Assembly (NCBI RefSeq): GCF_019320115.1
Contig: NC_089589.1
Location: forward strand, 19,766,326 to 19,830,325
Direction: 5' to 3'
Source of the DNA: Miscanthus floridulus
Lineage: Eukaryota; Streptophyta; Magnoliopsida; Poales; Poaceae
Length of the DNA stretch: 64,000 bases
Shown: positions 46,001-58,240 of the stretch, piece by piece
How the letters are laid out: the number at the start of each line of letters is the position of its first letter
Position numbering within the stretch: position 1 is the first letter of the stretch
Program-made: the position numbers and the translations under genes
The notes under the pieces: model-generated
The model's input: the letters and a program-made list of their open reading frames with translations, nothing else
Told to the model about the DNA's origin: nothing
The model's database searches: none

Positions 46001-49000
46001 TTAGAGATGACATGTTTGAAGAATCAAAATATGCACTTGTAGGTTTTCCTATTTGGTCACTGGCTTGTTTATCCAAACTGGAATATGTTTCGATGTGCTT
46101 AACATCATTTGAAGTATGGCCTCTATTATTGACCTCATTGTCTGAATGGCATCCACTATTCATAGATGAGGTGTGATCTTCGTAGTTACTATCACCATCT
46201 GATAGGCTATGAGCACTTTCCAAGTTTCTTTGATGCAAGTTGTGGTTATCTTTCTCTTCCTGGTTCCAAGATAGAGACATCCTATTATCTGCAAATTGGG
46301 CAGTTGCGCTAGAAGGCGATGTGCCGACCGCCCGTTTCAAACCATCTGAAACTCCTTTAAATTGTCGAACAATGTCATCCATTGCATCATCAACATTAAC
46401 TGTTTTAAAACAAATAAAATGTCTTTAAGAAAAGAACATAGCAAGTTATAGCTTTTAAGGGGAGAAAACAAGTGTGGAGACATGCATACCAGCCAAGGTT
46501 TTCATAACAGAGGTGGACTTTCCAGCAGAGTAATTCTACAAAGTGGAAAAGAAATGAAGTGCTAAGAACCTCAAGAAAGCACTGAATGAAAATGTGTGCA
46601 ATCCTTATCATTAAGGACAAGGCTATAAGGATTTGCTTGGTGTAAATCACACACCTTTGAGGATGCACTCAGGAAATCCCAAACTTCATGCTGCTCTGCA
46701 ATATTAGCTATAGACAAGAGATCCTATTGAACACAAAATTAATATTATAAACACATTTGAAGTAAAAGATGAGCAAAAATGCTAGAGAACCAATCATACT
46801 TGAAGATATTTGTCCAGGAGAATGCATCGTTGGTGCACAAGGTAATCATCAACACTAGATGAAAGAAAACTCTTTGGAGGCAGATGTAATGAATAATTAG
46901 GTATCTCCTTCAGTTGTCGATGAAGACGTTCAAAATTCCGGTATCTACAAATAGAAGCTATAGGTGAGGATCATACATGTTCCTCTCTCGAAGCTGCAAT
47001 TAATGTACAAATATGCCAAGTAAAACCATGCCTTCTTTTCACAAACCAGGCCTCGTTATCTGCATCAGTCACCGCGATAGAATAAACTGCAAAAGATTTT
47101 GAACCTAGTTTCTCAAAATATGCACCAACAACCTGCAAAGAAATAGACCCCAACAAATCACATCAGCTGTGGAGAATGACATTACTTCACATCAATAGAT
47201 GTTGTATCAAGAACAAGAGAACTGATGGTGACATTAACCGCTAGGCCTGATATAATGTAATCATGCAGGAATGGAAACTGTTAGAAATTAATTAGTAATT
47301 ATCAGACCAAACCACCACAAATACCAATTTTCCCCCATATGACGCTGAATAACTTCTTATGTTCAATATATGCCACTCACTGACATGTGGGCTGGGCCTC
47401 ACACACCAGCCTTACAATGAGTGCCACATTGTGGATCATGCATGTAGTCATTCAGTGGCATCTTATGTATTTTCTCTTAATGAGGACTAGATACAAATTA
47501 AGCACAGGATTATACAGATCTGATTCTAATCGGACACCAAGTACTAAAATGTAAAACCAATGGAAACCATGGAACCCACGTGCTAATCAGAAAATGCAGA
47601 ATACGATAAAACGAAGAGATATTCCCATAGTTTAGATTACTTATGGAAGGATGAAAAAGCTTAAGAGCGCGTGAGATGCAAACCCCATGCCCATAAATAT
47701 TTTAAAATCACTGCCCGCAAAGAGAATAATAAAATAACAGCAACATGCAACACAACAAAATCAGAGATCAATTTGCCAACTGTTACAAACTTCTGAAACT
47801 TATCTCACAAGAGATGATCCTAATGGTATAATTGTTAATAATAAAATTTCACAAGAAACTGTGGTGAATACTAGCAACATAACCCTGACCAGGTTGGTTA
47901 AATTTATTCAATTAATCCAATTGATCAAATTTATTCAGTAAAAGCCAGCAACTTGATGCTTGTGGTTAAGATGATGATACTGGAATTGTTCTAGTGATAG
48001 GATTAGAAAACAATTACCCGGCATCTTATCTTCGGAACATGCATTAGCACCTCAACATGTGAGGCAGGACCAGCACCTCTCTCATCCTGATTTTTCCTCA
48101 CATTTAGCCTTTCACTGGGAACCATGGGCTGGTTACTTTTTGCCAAATATCTTTTCTCAATATCAGGAGTACTATTAGATCGTTTTAGTTGAGCTTTTAC
48201 ACTGTTGCTGGTTTCATGTGGTTTCTCCTTGCTGCTGAAATGAACTTGACTCCCCTCTTTTGGTTTCACTTCATTCGTATTTTGTAGAGCAAGTGGATGA
48301 CTACCTGTGACGAAAGTAGATTGAGCATTCCTATTTTTACTTTGCATCAAATTGACCATGTATTTATAATCAACAGATGCAATTCTCTCGTTGAAGTTAG
48401 AGGATAGCTCTTTAGCCACTGCCCCTGCACTTGGACTGTTATCGGAACCTCCATAACCTTTCAACCTAGATGATTGGTCTACATTAATCATTTTCTTTTG
48501 ATAATTTCTTCCGATTGCCCACATGTTCTCAAGATTCTCAGGGGCAAGAACCTCTGACCTCCTTTTAGTAGCTGCATCCAATACCACCGCCCAGTCTGGT
48601 TGACGAGGTTGGATGGTACTATCATTGTCATCCTCTGACATTTTCGACTTTCCACATTCAGAAGTAACAAGTGACCTCATCCCAGAATTATTTGGTGGAA
48701 TTAAGCTGCTAGGTTCTACAGTCAAATTCCTTGATTCCATTTGACAACCTTGTGAACCTCCTTTGTAAGGCACTAGTTCCGTATTAGCCATGTTTGTATT
48801 TCCTCCAACATTACCTGTATCTTTGATGTTTAGAAGGTAGACAATCAACTCGTTGATGTAGCTGAAACAAAAACAAACAAACAACAAATAAAGATTTGGA
48901 ACAAAGCTTAGGTGCAGCTAAAGGTGGAAACTAAAATTCGATAACTTAAATTACAGTTAAGCAGCCCGTAGACTGCTTGAAGCATATATATTGCCATAAA

Positions 49001-51923
49001 TCAGCCGTTTTAGCAGACAACTTACACAGGGCTTGCGAAGTTCATAACAGGTTGCAAGACTAGGCAGGTCATCAGTTCCCTGGAGAAACAGCGAACTAGT
49101 GGACTCTGTGCATCTTGTGGTCTCAAAACTAGAGCCATAATGCCCCCAACGATTTCTTGAAGAACCTAAAATTCGTATTAATTAATGGCTGTATTATTGT
49201 ATAACATGAAAGCTAAAATGGTTAGCTATTACCTTGTACTCATGCTCTGAAGATAACAGTGCTGGATGAAGTTCCTGTGAAACTATTAGGTGCTGCTTCA
49301 GTCTCTCATCTCTTTCCTCAGAAGACAAAGTCCTCATGACATCAACACCAATTAGAGTTTGATTTTTCCGGAAAATATCTAAATGGTTACCAATCAAATC
49401 AACCATATCCCTGAAATAGGAAAAAAAAATTAGCATAGAACTATTACTCAATAATGATGGTATGTACTAGATAGTATATCAAGCCTTTAGTCACCTTGTT
49501 AGCATGTCAACTAGATTCATCTCTTTCACCCTGCCTGATACTTCACCAAGAGCATGAAGTACTAAGCCACGTATCAGTTCTGGGGCCTCTCTGTCGGGAG
49601 TAATATCTGAATACCACAAGTCTAAAACAAAGTCTCGCAAAATATTCTCAATGAAACTTTCAAAAGCAGCCTCAACAGAAGGTGAACCAACTTTTCTTCT
49701 CCATCTGGATACTGGTGGTACAGTCGAAAGGCGATGATCATTTGCAGACAACTGCCTCTTTGAGGCTTGAGACAAATATGTCTGCTTACGTACAGGCTGT
49801 TCCCTCCAACAGAACTCCACTTTGAAGGAGAGATACCGGAGAAATCCAAGTATAAGGATTGACATGGGCACATTTGTCCACATTGATTTACTTGTATCTA
49901 TTTGAAACAAAATGATATGGATCTTAGCATGGATACAAGTGACTGGACTATATATTTAAGAAATATACTGCATATACAAACATAAAGAAACCTCTGCACA
50001 CAAAAAAGAGTCAATAATAATGGTTGAAAGATAAATAATTACTAAGTGTTTAAAGATTGCCAACACATTCACAGAGTAGAAAGTAAAACAATGGAAAAGG
50101 AAGGAAGGAAAGAAGGCTATCTTGACAAGCAAAAAGATCAGAGAAAAATATACGCATGCTTAATTTAAAATATAATAATAAATAAAATTATACATGACTC
50201 AATAGTGACTTATTTCACTTACATTTCCACCCTCGTGAAGCTAAAACGTTAACTTATCTGAAGCTACTTTCCGCTGACAACTAGCCAATCACTTCAGAAA
50301 TGGTTCCCAAGTGGTCGGACTATAGGCAATTATTTATCTCCAAGCTAACTCACCAATATCTAAACAATACACAAGCAAAAATCATTTCACATCTCTCACT
50401 AGATTCCCTTTGCTTTCATCTGTTGACATCATGAAGGCTCAAGAAATCATTATAGTACCGTGACTGAACTCTGTGCAAGTCGAGTAAAAGACAAAGAAGG
50501 GATACTCTTTATATGATTCAGAAGGACACAAACTAGTTGCTGTTTACATTTGTGTTCAACTTCAACCATTACTTCAATCCCATCCTGGTACCAAACAATT
50601 TTCCTGCATCATTTACTTTTTGAATAAAACCACAACTTGCCAACACCAACTAGATAGATGCCCACATATCCACTACATCATTTGAGTGGTCACTAAAGCT
50701 AAAGCTAAAAATCTCTGAAGCATCATAGCATAAAACTACTCATAAGTCATAACACAATTTATAGCTTGAAAGAGCAATGCCCTAGACCTCACACTATAGG
50801 TAAATGACATAGAAATGTGTAACACAAAAACTCATCTTCAACCCCAGAGTACCGGAAAATTTCAAAAATTGGCACCTGAGTGATTATGGCTTGGACATTT
50901 ACACTCAAACTGTACCTCACCTCAGAGCAGAATGAACATCACTCTCTTTTCAAACTTATCCAAGAGCTAATGCCAAAACCTCTGCTACATACTCGGCACG
51001 TTTTAATAACCACTAAAACATCTATCTTTTGCACCAGACCATCCAGAAGCCCTCTATCCACAACGAAATTCTCACAAAGAGAATCTCAGGAAACCCTAGA
51101 TTACACTTCCCATCTCCAGCAGTTTCATAAATAATGCATGCAAAAGTTCCTAAAATGAAATTAATTAAGGATCCTAATTCGAATTTTTCAGCATTTCAAG
51201 AAAATCCAGCAAGCTTTCTTAGTAACTGTAACCTGAAAGTAGTAGAGGTAACTAATAACTAAAATAGAATGCAGGCAGCAAAGTAATAGCTAACATCCAA
51301 AAAATGCCACGTAACAGGCATTAGAGGTCACTACTGGATAGATTCAGGAGCTATCAGATGGTGTGACTACAACCTCTAGCTGCCCGGCTAACAAAAGGTC
51401 TCAAGTTTTGTAACGCATGAGCCATCAAATCACATCGCAATCCCAGCATGGACAGCAGCAGTTACCCAAAATCTCTCACACCTATGCTTTTGTTCCGCAG
51501 ATAAACACGAAACGGCAAGGTAGTCACTACCGAACCAATCTAATCCCTCGTCTGGGCCGCTGGGCGGATGCTGCGGAACATTTGTATTGCGTCGGAGGGA
51601 AACCAATTCGGTCGCAAATGAGATACGAAAGCAGAGAGAGAGTGGGCGTGCTCACGCGTGAGGACGTAGGAGATGGCGAAGATGCAGAGCGCCCACCAGA
51701 CGGTGCGCAGCTTGGCCTCCTCAATCAGATCCTCGACGCTCTCCATCCTCTTCCGCATCTCGGCCTGCGCGCGCGCGCGCGCCGCGGCGCGGCCCGGCCC
51801 GTGGGAGGCGGCGGGGGGCTCCGGTGGGATCGATTCGGATGCGGAATCCCCCACCCCAAAGGGCTCCGCCATCGCCGGAGAAGGAGGCCGCGCCGGGCGG
51901 TGCCGGCGGCGACTCGTCTCCAC
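43006..51923 (-). CDS. PXA/PX/Nexin_C sorting-nexin-like membrane protein
   Basis: Fifteen coding exons on the minus strand: 51923-51656, 49897-49495, 49410-49233, 49165-49026, 48861-48018, 47132-47032, 46944-46800, 46723-46655, 46535-46490, 46399-45966, 45858-45779, 44810-44675, 43916-43727, 43315-43233, 43146-43006. They join in frame to 1085 residues. Hydrophobic segments at about 74-89 and 96-112 suggest membrane anchoring. The PXA domain follows (about 130-300; ENILRDFVLDLWYSDITPD). The PX domain spans about 600-720 (WFVKRRYRNFERLHRQL; LPPKSFLSS), a phosphoinositide-binding fold. Nexin_C spans about 885-1010 (VPLLNLVDKVFQLKRRGWIR). This order matches plant proteins related to animal SNX13/14/19/25, which act on endosomes or ER contacts. 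A second in-frame ATG lies at codon 18 (51872). The intron between exons 6 and 7 starts with GC. The gene looks intact. Confidence 0.92.
44100..44562 (+). mobile_element. 5'-truncated LINE tail inside a PX-gene intron
   Basis: The plus strand encodes the C-terminus of a LINE ORF2 (AEWWRKAGRHIDEAQRKGFN; WILWTHRNKYAFYG). A 3' tail follows, ending ACGTTCGAGAG plus an A run near 44553-44561, a common plant LINE ending. It lies antisense in the intron between exons 12 and 13. Confidence 0.7.
45133..45690. mobile_element. Tourist-like MITE in a PX-gene intron
   Basis: 558 bp, starting GGCCTTGTTTGGAATGGAGG and ending in the inverse-type CCTTTGTTCCAAACAGTCCC, with TTA on both sides (45130-45132, 45691-45693). 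It lies in the intron between exons 11 and 12. It is long for a MITE but has no coding capacity, so it may be a deleted Harbinger derivative. Confidence 0.75.
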
Positions 51924-52970
51924 GGCGATTTTTATTTCTGGGATTATTCTGCCTTTTTTGTGATTTTCTTTGAAAATCCGTATAAAAACGTGCCCGGGTC
52001 GAACCCGCCTTTGTGTTCTGTTGTGCGGCCCACGCTAGTGGATGCGTGTAGGCGAATGCCATGTGGGTCCCAGTAGCCTGCTGGGATGCCCCTGCCACGT
52101 TGCACGCTGACGAGTGGGGCCTTTCATGTGACTGTTTCAGCCGTTGGATTGGAAAGGAACGGCGTGTCAGTGGGTGGGATGCTGGAGTGGCTGGTTTAAC
52201 GGTCAATAACGAAAATCATGCCTGCCGCGACATGTGGAGCCCGTAGTGGCGCATCAAAAGTCCTACTAGGTGTCTTTGGGCCGATAATTCCGGACAGGCG
52301 AAGATACTGAACTAGAACGGAGGACAGGACAGCTAGATTGTGGCGTGGATTCACATGAGTCTAGAGCAAAGAACAACTTTTTATATTTTTCTTATACTAC
52401 AATTCAGGGTTCGTAATATATTTTCTTATACTACAAACAGTGGCGAATCTAGTAAAATGGGTCACCAGGGTCAGCATACAAAGAAGATTGAGTTACATTA
52501 TGTGAAACTTACAAGTCAGGGTTTGTAGCATGCATTGTTTAGGTTTCAAACAGAACACATTCTGTGCATAGTATGGAGTATACATTTGGGTTGCCCGTTG
52601 GCTCCTCGCCGAAATCAACACAAATCAATTCATGAGTTTTAACGTCGCGAGATGAGTGGGGAAAAACCCGCCGCTCCCCGTGCTCTCCTCCTGATTCACC
52701 GCTCCTCAATGCACTACACTCCAACCACTACACGTCCTTCATCGACCATATCGTCCCTCTGATGCCCCGGCCTGCCCTTCTAACATGCCTACTAGTCTAA
52801 TTGATACTAATATATTGACTTGACCATAGCGTCTTTCAATGACGACATTTGAGTCCAGAGTCTCTAATTGCAAAAATCGAGGAAGAGGTGATAACATGGA
52901 GTTTAGCAGGAGCAAAAGCGATGGAGGCAAATCAGCAAATCATTCTTAACTATGGGGTAGCCTAGTGGTG
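51924..52970. other. Promoter / intergenic region of the PX-domain gene
   Basis: No gene supported. The first 100-200 bases are the likely minus-strand leader and promoter of the PX-domain gene; no confident minus-strand TATA box was found. Confidence 0.4.
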
Positions 52971-53146
52971 GGATGTTTAGATCCCCCAGTTTTTAAGAAT
53001 CTAATATCATTCATTGCTCACTAGGTCACAAGAAACTGACAAAAGCTGGGTATCAACAGCTTCAACTAGTCCATTTGGATCCCACCCAGTTTCCAAAAGC
53101 TATATTCTTAAAAACTAGCATAAATTGGAGGGATTCAAATAGGGCC
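52971..53146. mobile_element. Possible MITE
   Basis: GGGATGTTTAGATCC at the left and GGATTCAAATAGGGCC at the right are roughly inverse, with a shared internal CTAGTTTTTAAG-type motif. About 175 bp. Target duplication is unclear, so the assignment is tentative. Confidence 0.4.
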
Positions 53147-53349
53147 GTAGTGCTTTGGCACCTTTTTTTCTTGGTTTTGTAAATTTGTAAATACACTTCA
53201 GTGCTCTTCTGTATTAATATTAGTCTGTAGTCAACTGAGAGCGGTGCATTGAAAGGACACCTATTTCTCTAGTAGAGAAAGATGACGCGATAGATGAGTG
53301 CCGAGGAGGAATTGTTGGTGCATAGTGATTGGTGCATGAAAATATCAAA

Positions 53350-53745
53350 TCATTAGGACAGCTTGACCCAAGCAAGTTCATTACCACTTTTGGTTAAACG
53401 TCGGCAGATTCGATTTAACCAAAAGTGGTAATGAAGGAGGGTGCCGCGCCCACGTTCACGTGCTCCAAACTTCATGAGCACCCACGTTGTGCATTTTTGT
53501 TGGAATTTGCCGTTACCCTCCTTCATTACCGATTGCGAAAAACCAGGTAGCCGGTACCACACTCAGTTTTCCTTAAAACTGGCACTTGTAAGGACTTATC
53601 CTTATGATCGATTGTTTCTTAAATCCAGTGGTGGTACTATTTTTCTTTTGAACAAGCCGTAACAATCCCTTTTTTTCTCTTTTTTTAAAACGGTAATGAT
53701 GGTCAGCAGTGGAACCTTGTTTTTTTTTATAATAGTGTGTATAAC
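53350..53745. repeat. Rearranged repeat carrying a piece of the ankyrin gene start
   Basis: Contains a perfect 19-base inverted repeat (ATTACCACTTTTGGTTAAA and its inverse, about 53381-53420) and several TCATTACCG-type motifs. A stretch at 53436-53476 is nearly identical to the start of the ankyrin gene at 55158-55200. Directly after it, 53484-53505 is the reverse complement of the ankyrin leader (55126-55147). The right edge reads TTATAATAGTG, which could be a CACTA-type end. Together this looks like a non-autonomous element with captured and shuffled host sequence. Confidence 0.5.
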
Positions 53746-53789
53746 AATGCGGTATTTTTGACTAATAAACATGTATAATATACGATAAT

Positions 53790-54883
53790 GATACGATGAG
53801 GACGTCCGCCCCATGACTCCCGTCCGGACGCACTCCCGCAAAGAAAAGATCCCCGTCCGCTCGTTCTACTCCCCGCGGTACCTCCAACCTGCACATCCCC
53901 TGTGGCGCCTCAGCCCGCCGCCGGTCGCTGCGCCCGTCGCCGGCCCCCTTCTTCCCATCCCCTGCCCCGCCAGAGCTCCCGGTCGGGCCCTTCTTCCCCC
54001 CACCCAGCCAGAGCTCATGGGCAAAGCCCGCCGGTGCTGCCGGCCTCCTCCATCGCCGGCCTATCTCCGCCTTCCCCTCCGCATGCCTGCGACGGTGCAG
54101 CTCGCACGGCCAAAGCTTGCCGGCGGCCTGTCCCCGCCACCCCCTCCGCTCGTCTCCATAAGGGGTCACGATGGTGCTGCCCTCTGCTTGTCCATCCCCC
54201 ATTTGCGCTGCGTCATACGGAAGAAGAAGAAGAGTGAAAACGTATGTTGCAAGCCTATGTTTTAGATGTTTCATAGGCATGTTGCAAATGTTTCATAAGG
54301 ATATTACAAAAGTAGATCGGAATGTTGCATATATTGCAATGGTTGTACACGTATGTTGCAAACTTTTGTTCCAATGTTTCATCTATTTTTTCAGACGTAT
54401 GTTGCCAAAGTGTGTTTATTTAGATGTTGCGTATGTTTTACAGTGGTTTTGAGATGTTTTTGTAAGTGTTTTAGATGCATATTTCAAGTGTTTCATCTGT
54501 CTTGAGATGTATGTTGCAAGTGTTATATCCGGATATTTCAAAAGTAGATCGGATGTTGCATCTTACTCCCTCCTCGCCTTCGGCTGCCTCGCCTCGATGT
54601 CTCCACCTTCTCTCAGCGTTGGCTGGGCATCCGAACCAGAGGCGCAGGCGGGCGCCGCCCGCTCCCCTTCTTCTCAATGCTGGCACCGCAGCGGGGGACA
54701 GACCGCCTCAAGTTCCCGCGGGCGCACGCTCCTTCTGTTCCGTTATGTGGGGGAGGGATAGGTGCGCTCGTTTCTTCTGTTATGCGCTGAGATTGAACGA
54801 CTCTTGTTCCTCAAATCGGATGCCCCGAGCTGTGTCCGACGCGGCCTCGGGCCGGACGTCCGGGCGCTAGTCGTCCCGATATA
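53790..54883 (+). mobile_element. MULE-type non-autonomous element A
   Basis: Bounded by an 11-bp direct repeat TATACGATAAT (53779-53789 and 54884-54894), as expected of a Mutator-like target duplication. Ends are rich in GGACGTCCG. The left half is a GC-rich proline/alanine/arginine-coding stretch without a recognisable family. The right half (54240-54560) is an array of ATGTTGCA and ATGTTTCA words. No transposase is present. Confidence 0.65.
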
Positions 54884-55981
54884 TATACGATAATATGCAT
54901 CTATGGTCTCATTGTTGAGTGATTGCATGCCATATATGTGTATCATTTTCAACAAAGCATATATTTTATACTAAATACTATACATGTGGTTGTCTAACCA
55001 AAAAACCGACAAGGACTAAGAAAACAGAGTACACCATATCTCCTCGTCGTCCCATCTCTTGAACATGCTGCTATCGTAAGTTGGACGGGTAATGGCATGA
55101 GCGCACTTGTGAAGCTCACGCAGGCTTCCAACAAAAATACACAACGTACATATGGAGGAGGAGGGTGCCGCACCCACGTTCATGTGCTCCAAACTCTATG
55201 TCGCCGCGTTTGAGGGGCGGACGGAGGAGGTCACCAGGATCCTCACCGGAAGTGGACAAGCAGCATCGCCGGCGGCGCGGAAAGGTCGGCCACCCCCAGC
55301 AGTAGCGCCGGCGAATGGTACATCGTCTAGCCTTCCAATCCATTTGAAAAATCCGGCAAAGATATGATGCACGTAGTAATCAGGAGAAGAAGTCTTGTAC
55401 ACTAATTTTACTCCAAGCAATTAAATCATGAATGGTGAAATTATTAAGTTCAGTTTATTCACCTTGGGTTTCAGCCAGTCATCCCGGACGAAGCTGCAGC
55501 ACCCGCGAGGTGACGGCAGAGCGCCGGACGCTCCTCCACATCGCCGCCGGGCAAGGCCGCTGCGGCCTGATCACCGAACTCGCCCGTCGTGACCGGGACC
55601 TCCTCTCCTCGCTGACCTCCTCTCAGGACACGCCGCTCCACTTCGCGGAGAGGGCGGGGCACGCGGACGCCGTCGCCGTCATCGTCCGGCTCATCGCCAG
55701 CAGGGAGGACTACGATGACAGCGACGACGACGTCGAGGAGGCCCGGCGGCGGCTGCGGCTGCGGGGCGTGCACGACGTGCTCGGGGCGAAGAACCGGGCC
55801 GGAGACACGGCGCTGCACGTGGCCGCGAGGCACGGCGGCCGCGGCGCCGCGGCGGCGGTGGAGGCGCTCATGGGCCTGGCGGCGGAGCTCAACGGCACCG
55901 GCGTGTCGCCGCTCTACCTGGCCGTGGTCAGCGGGTCGGTCCGCGCCGTCGCCGCCATTGTCGCGTACGGGGACGACGCAG

Positions 55982-57439
55982 GTCAATTCGTTCACTCTTT
56001 AATTTTTCTTCTTTTGGTTAATTAATTAATAACTAATTAACCCCATCCATGTGTCTTAGAAGATGCATAGCCAATGAAAAAACATTGTTTACTTTAATTA
56101 TGAAGACGAAACAGCTAGTGTTGTGTGTGTTTTTTTTTGAAACGAAGCTAGTGTTGTGTGTAGTCAATGTTCTTGAATTGACAAACCAAGTTGATTCACA
56201 CATCCACAATAGACCTGAAAACTACTGTTTTCTCTTTTTTTCCCCTTAAAATTTGAAGCAATTCAGTTTCGGACAACAAAAGTTGCAAACTCGTCATTTT
56301 TTTTACTAAAAACTGAAGATTCCTCGTGCCACTGTAAAGTTAGTGAGAAAGCTGGACGAACTAAACTGTCTCAATAAGCAGCTATCTGTGCACGTTTAAT
56401 ATTGACCAATTATTTTAACACTGAATGGTTGACGATTTGATATGTGTCACGCGGACGGGTTGGTCAAACTTATATACGTATCTATACCTAATAATAAAGA
56501 GATAAAATTTTCACCTATTTTTTTCATCCACCTCTCCCTAGCTTAGAGTTTCTTCCGTCGAGACTTATATAACCCTAGATAGTTAGGACAAATAAATCTC
56601 TCCGAGCCTGAATAAACTAAATAAAAATAGGAAACTATGTCTGTTAGTCTATCTATAGCCCTTCTGATATATATGCACGACTTAAATATATGTTCTTGAG
56701 GTAATCCTAATCCTAATCAAGTAGAAGATAATAAAAATCGAAATTAGACAAATCTGAGGAGAGAAAATAATAAGTAGAGAAAAATCCTCAATAGTTTTAC
56801 TCTATTTTTTTTTTCCTATGACGGTCATGTTTTTATTTTTCCATGTTTACTTTTCCCTTGTGTCAGACATGGAGTTGTACTCCGTTTATCTTTCCACGCC
56901 AGGATGGTACGCCTGGAGCACGTATTGAATATTTGAGCCTGTACCTGGCACGCCTATTGAATATTTGAGCCTGTACGCCTGGGCAGGCAAGCAGCCTGGT
57001 CGCCGCCGCCTGTGCTGGCTGGCCGGCCGGCCGGCGCCACCTGGGCAACAATAAAAAAAAAAGCATAAAATTTGTCAGACATGAAGTACTCAGCACAATA
57101 AAAAATATAGGCATAAAAATTATGTGCATATCACACAATAAGAAGCAAAATAATGTTAAGTTCATCTCACAAATCCACGAATTTAGCCTAAACAAGTTCA
57201 TGTCACAAAACGAAACGTCCGTCGCTATCTAATCGTATCCATGCACGCGTGAAAATCCCAGAAGGGTAGAGATGTCCTTTTAGGTGGGAAATACACGTAC
57301 ATAGATTAGAAAAGAGAAGAAATACACTAAATGGCATACAAATCAAATGACCAATGGGAGTGCGAAGCCACGAAGCCCAATGATTAGAATGCAAAAGTGC
57401 GAAGCGCAACGATGGAGTCCCAGATATCAAGTGACTGTT
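55982..57439. other. First part of the 5.2-kb ankyrin-gene intron
   Basis: AT-rich and non-coding. It holds a local direct repeat of TATTGAATATTTGAGCCTGTAC (about 56913-56976). A TC-initiated AT-rich stretch near 56479 (TCTATACCTAATAATAAAG) resembles a Helitron start but no matching end was found. Confidence 0.4.
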
Positions 57440-57803
57440 CAGTTGCACTTTATTTTGCAAAAATTTTCAAGATTTTTTGTGACATCGAATCTTTGGACGC
57501 ATGCATGAAGCATTAAATATAAATAAAAAATAAAACTAATTACACAGTTTAGACGAAATTCACGAGACAAATCTTTTAGGGCCCGTTCGTTTCGAGCGGA
57601 ACGGAGGGCCGGAACTGATCCGGGCCGGAAGGCACCTGTATTTTATACCGGTCGACCATCACCGGAAACGTTTCGGCTGGAAATCAGCCCAAACGAATGG
57701 GCCCTTAAGCCTAATTAGAATATGACTGGACATTAATTATCAAATAACAACGAAAGTGCTACAATACTATTTCACTAAAAATTTTGCAAACTAAACGAGG
57801 CCC
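57440..57803. mobile_element. MITE interrupted by a second MITE
   Basis: The flanks (57440-57578 and 57708-57803) read as one element of a common grass MITE type. The left side contains CATCGAATCTTTGGACGCAT and TAAAACTAATTACACAG; the right side continues GCCTAATTAGAATATGA and ends AACTAAACGAGGCC. A 126-bp element splits it. The left end is degenerate, so 57440 is approximate. Confidence 0.55.
57579..57704. mobile_element. Nested Tourist-like MITE
   Basis: 126 bp, ends GGGCCCGTTCGTTT / AAACGAATGGGCCC, with TTA on both sides (57576-57578, 57705-57707). It is inserted inside the older MITE above, giving a clear relative age. Confidence 0.8.
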
Positions 57804-57859
57804 AATTTTCTCTACCACGGACAAGATCAGACGAAATCGAAAGAGCCAATGAGTTGAAT

Positions 57860-58240
57860 CTAGACCACCAGAGAGTACCATGGGCCCGCGCTGCCACAGC
57901 GCCTCACGGACCGGTCCTGCGCGAAGTGATGGCCGAACCGCGACGCCCAGAGGTAGAGGCGCGCGCAGGGGAGCGGCTCGGCGGTAGCGTGATGCAGCGC
58001 GCGGACGACGAAGCGCGGGCCCAGCTGCCGGAGCGGGGAGGCAAACTCCGAGTTGACCCCCACGAGCCAGTCCCGCTCGGCCAGCAACGACACCTCGCGG
58101 ACTGGGTCCGTGGCCGCCGATTGCGCCGCATCCTGGCCGGATTTGGTGGAAAGGTGTGATCTCTCGCGGATTGGGGCGGGGGTATCGGTAAATTTGGGCA
58201 GGCACGGAAGGAGATTGCGGAGCAGCTTCCCGCTTCTCAT
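57860..58240 (-). pseudogene. Orphan coding fragment, possibly the start of an organelle-targeted PPR-type protein
   Basis: A minus-strand open frame of 126 codons, starting MRSGKLLRNLLPCLPKFTD (basic, serine-poor, transit-peptide-like). It continues LLAERDWLVGVNSEFASPL, LGPRFVVRALHHA and ARLYLWASRFGHHFAQD, then stops. The style is that of the N-terminal region of a pentatricopeptide-repeat protein, but no repeat follows. It lies antisense in the ankyrin gene intron, so it is probably a captured or relocated fragment. The family call is tentative. Confidence 0.35.

Noticed and set aside
51978..51990. TATA box for the PX-domain gene
   Set aside because: The TATAAAA reads on the plus strand, the wrong direction for this minus-strand gene, and lies too close to the start codon to be convincing.
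53813..54265. Protein-coding gene in the left half of MULE element A
   Set aside because: The frame is Pro/Ala/Arg-rich, overlaps open frames in other phases and lies within a non-autonomous element. No family resemblance was seen.
56479..57060. Helitron
   Set aside because: TCTATACCTAATAATAAAG resembles a Helitron 5' end, but I found no hairpin plus CTRR 3' end and no Rep/helicase coding.
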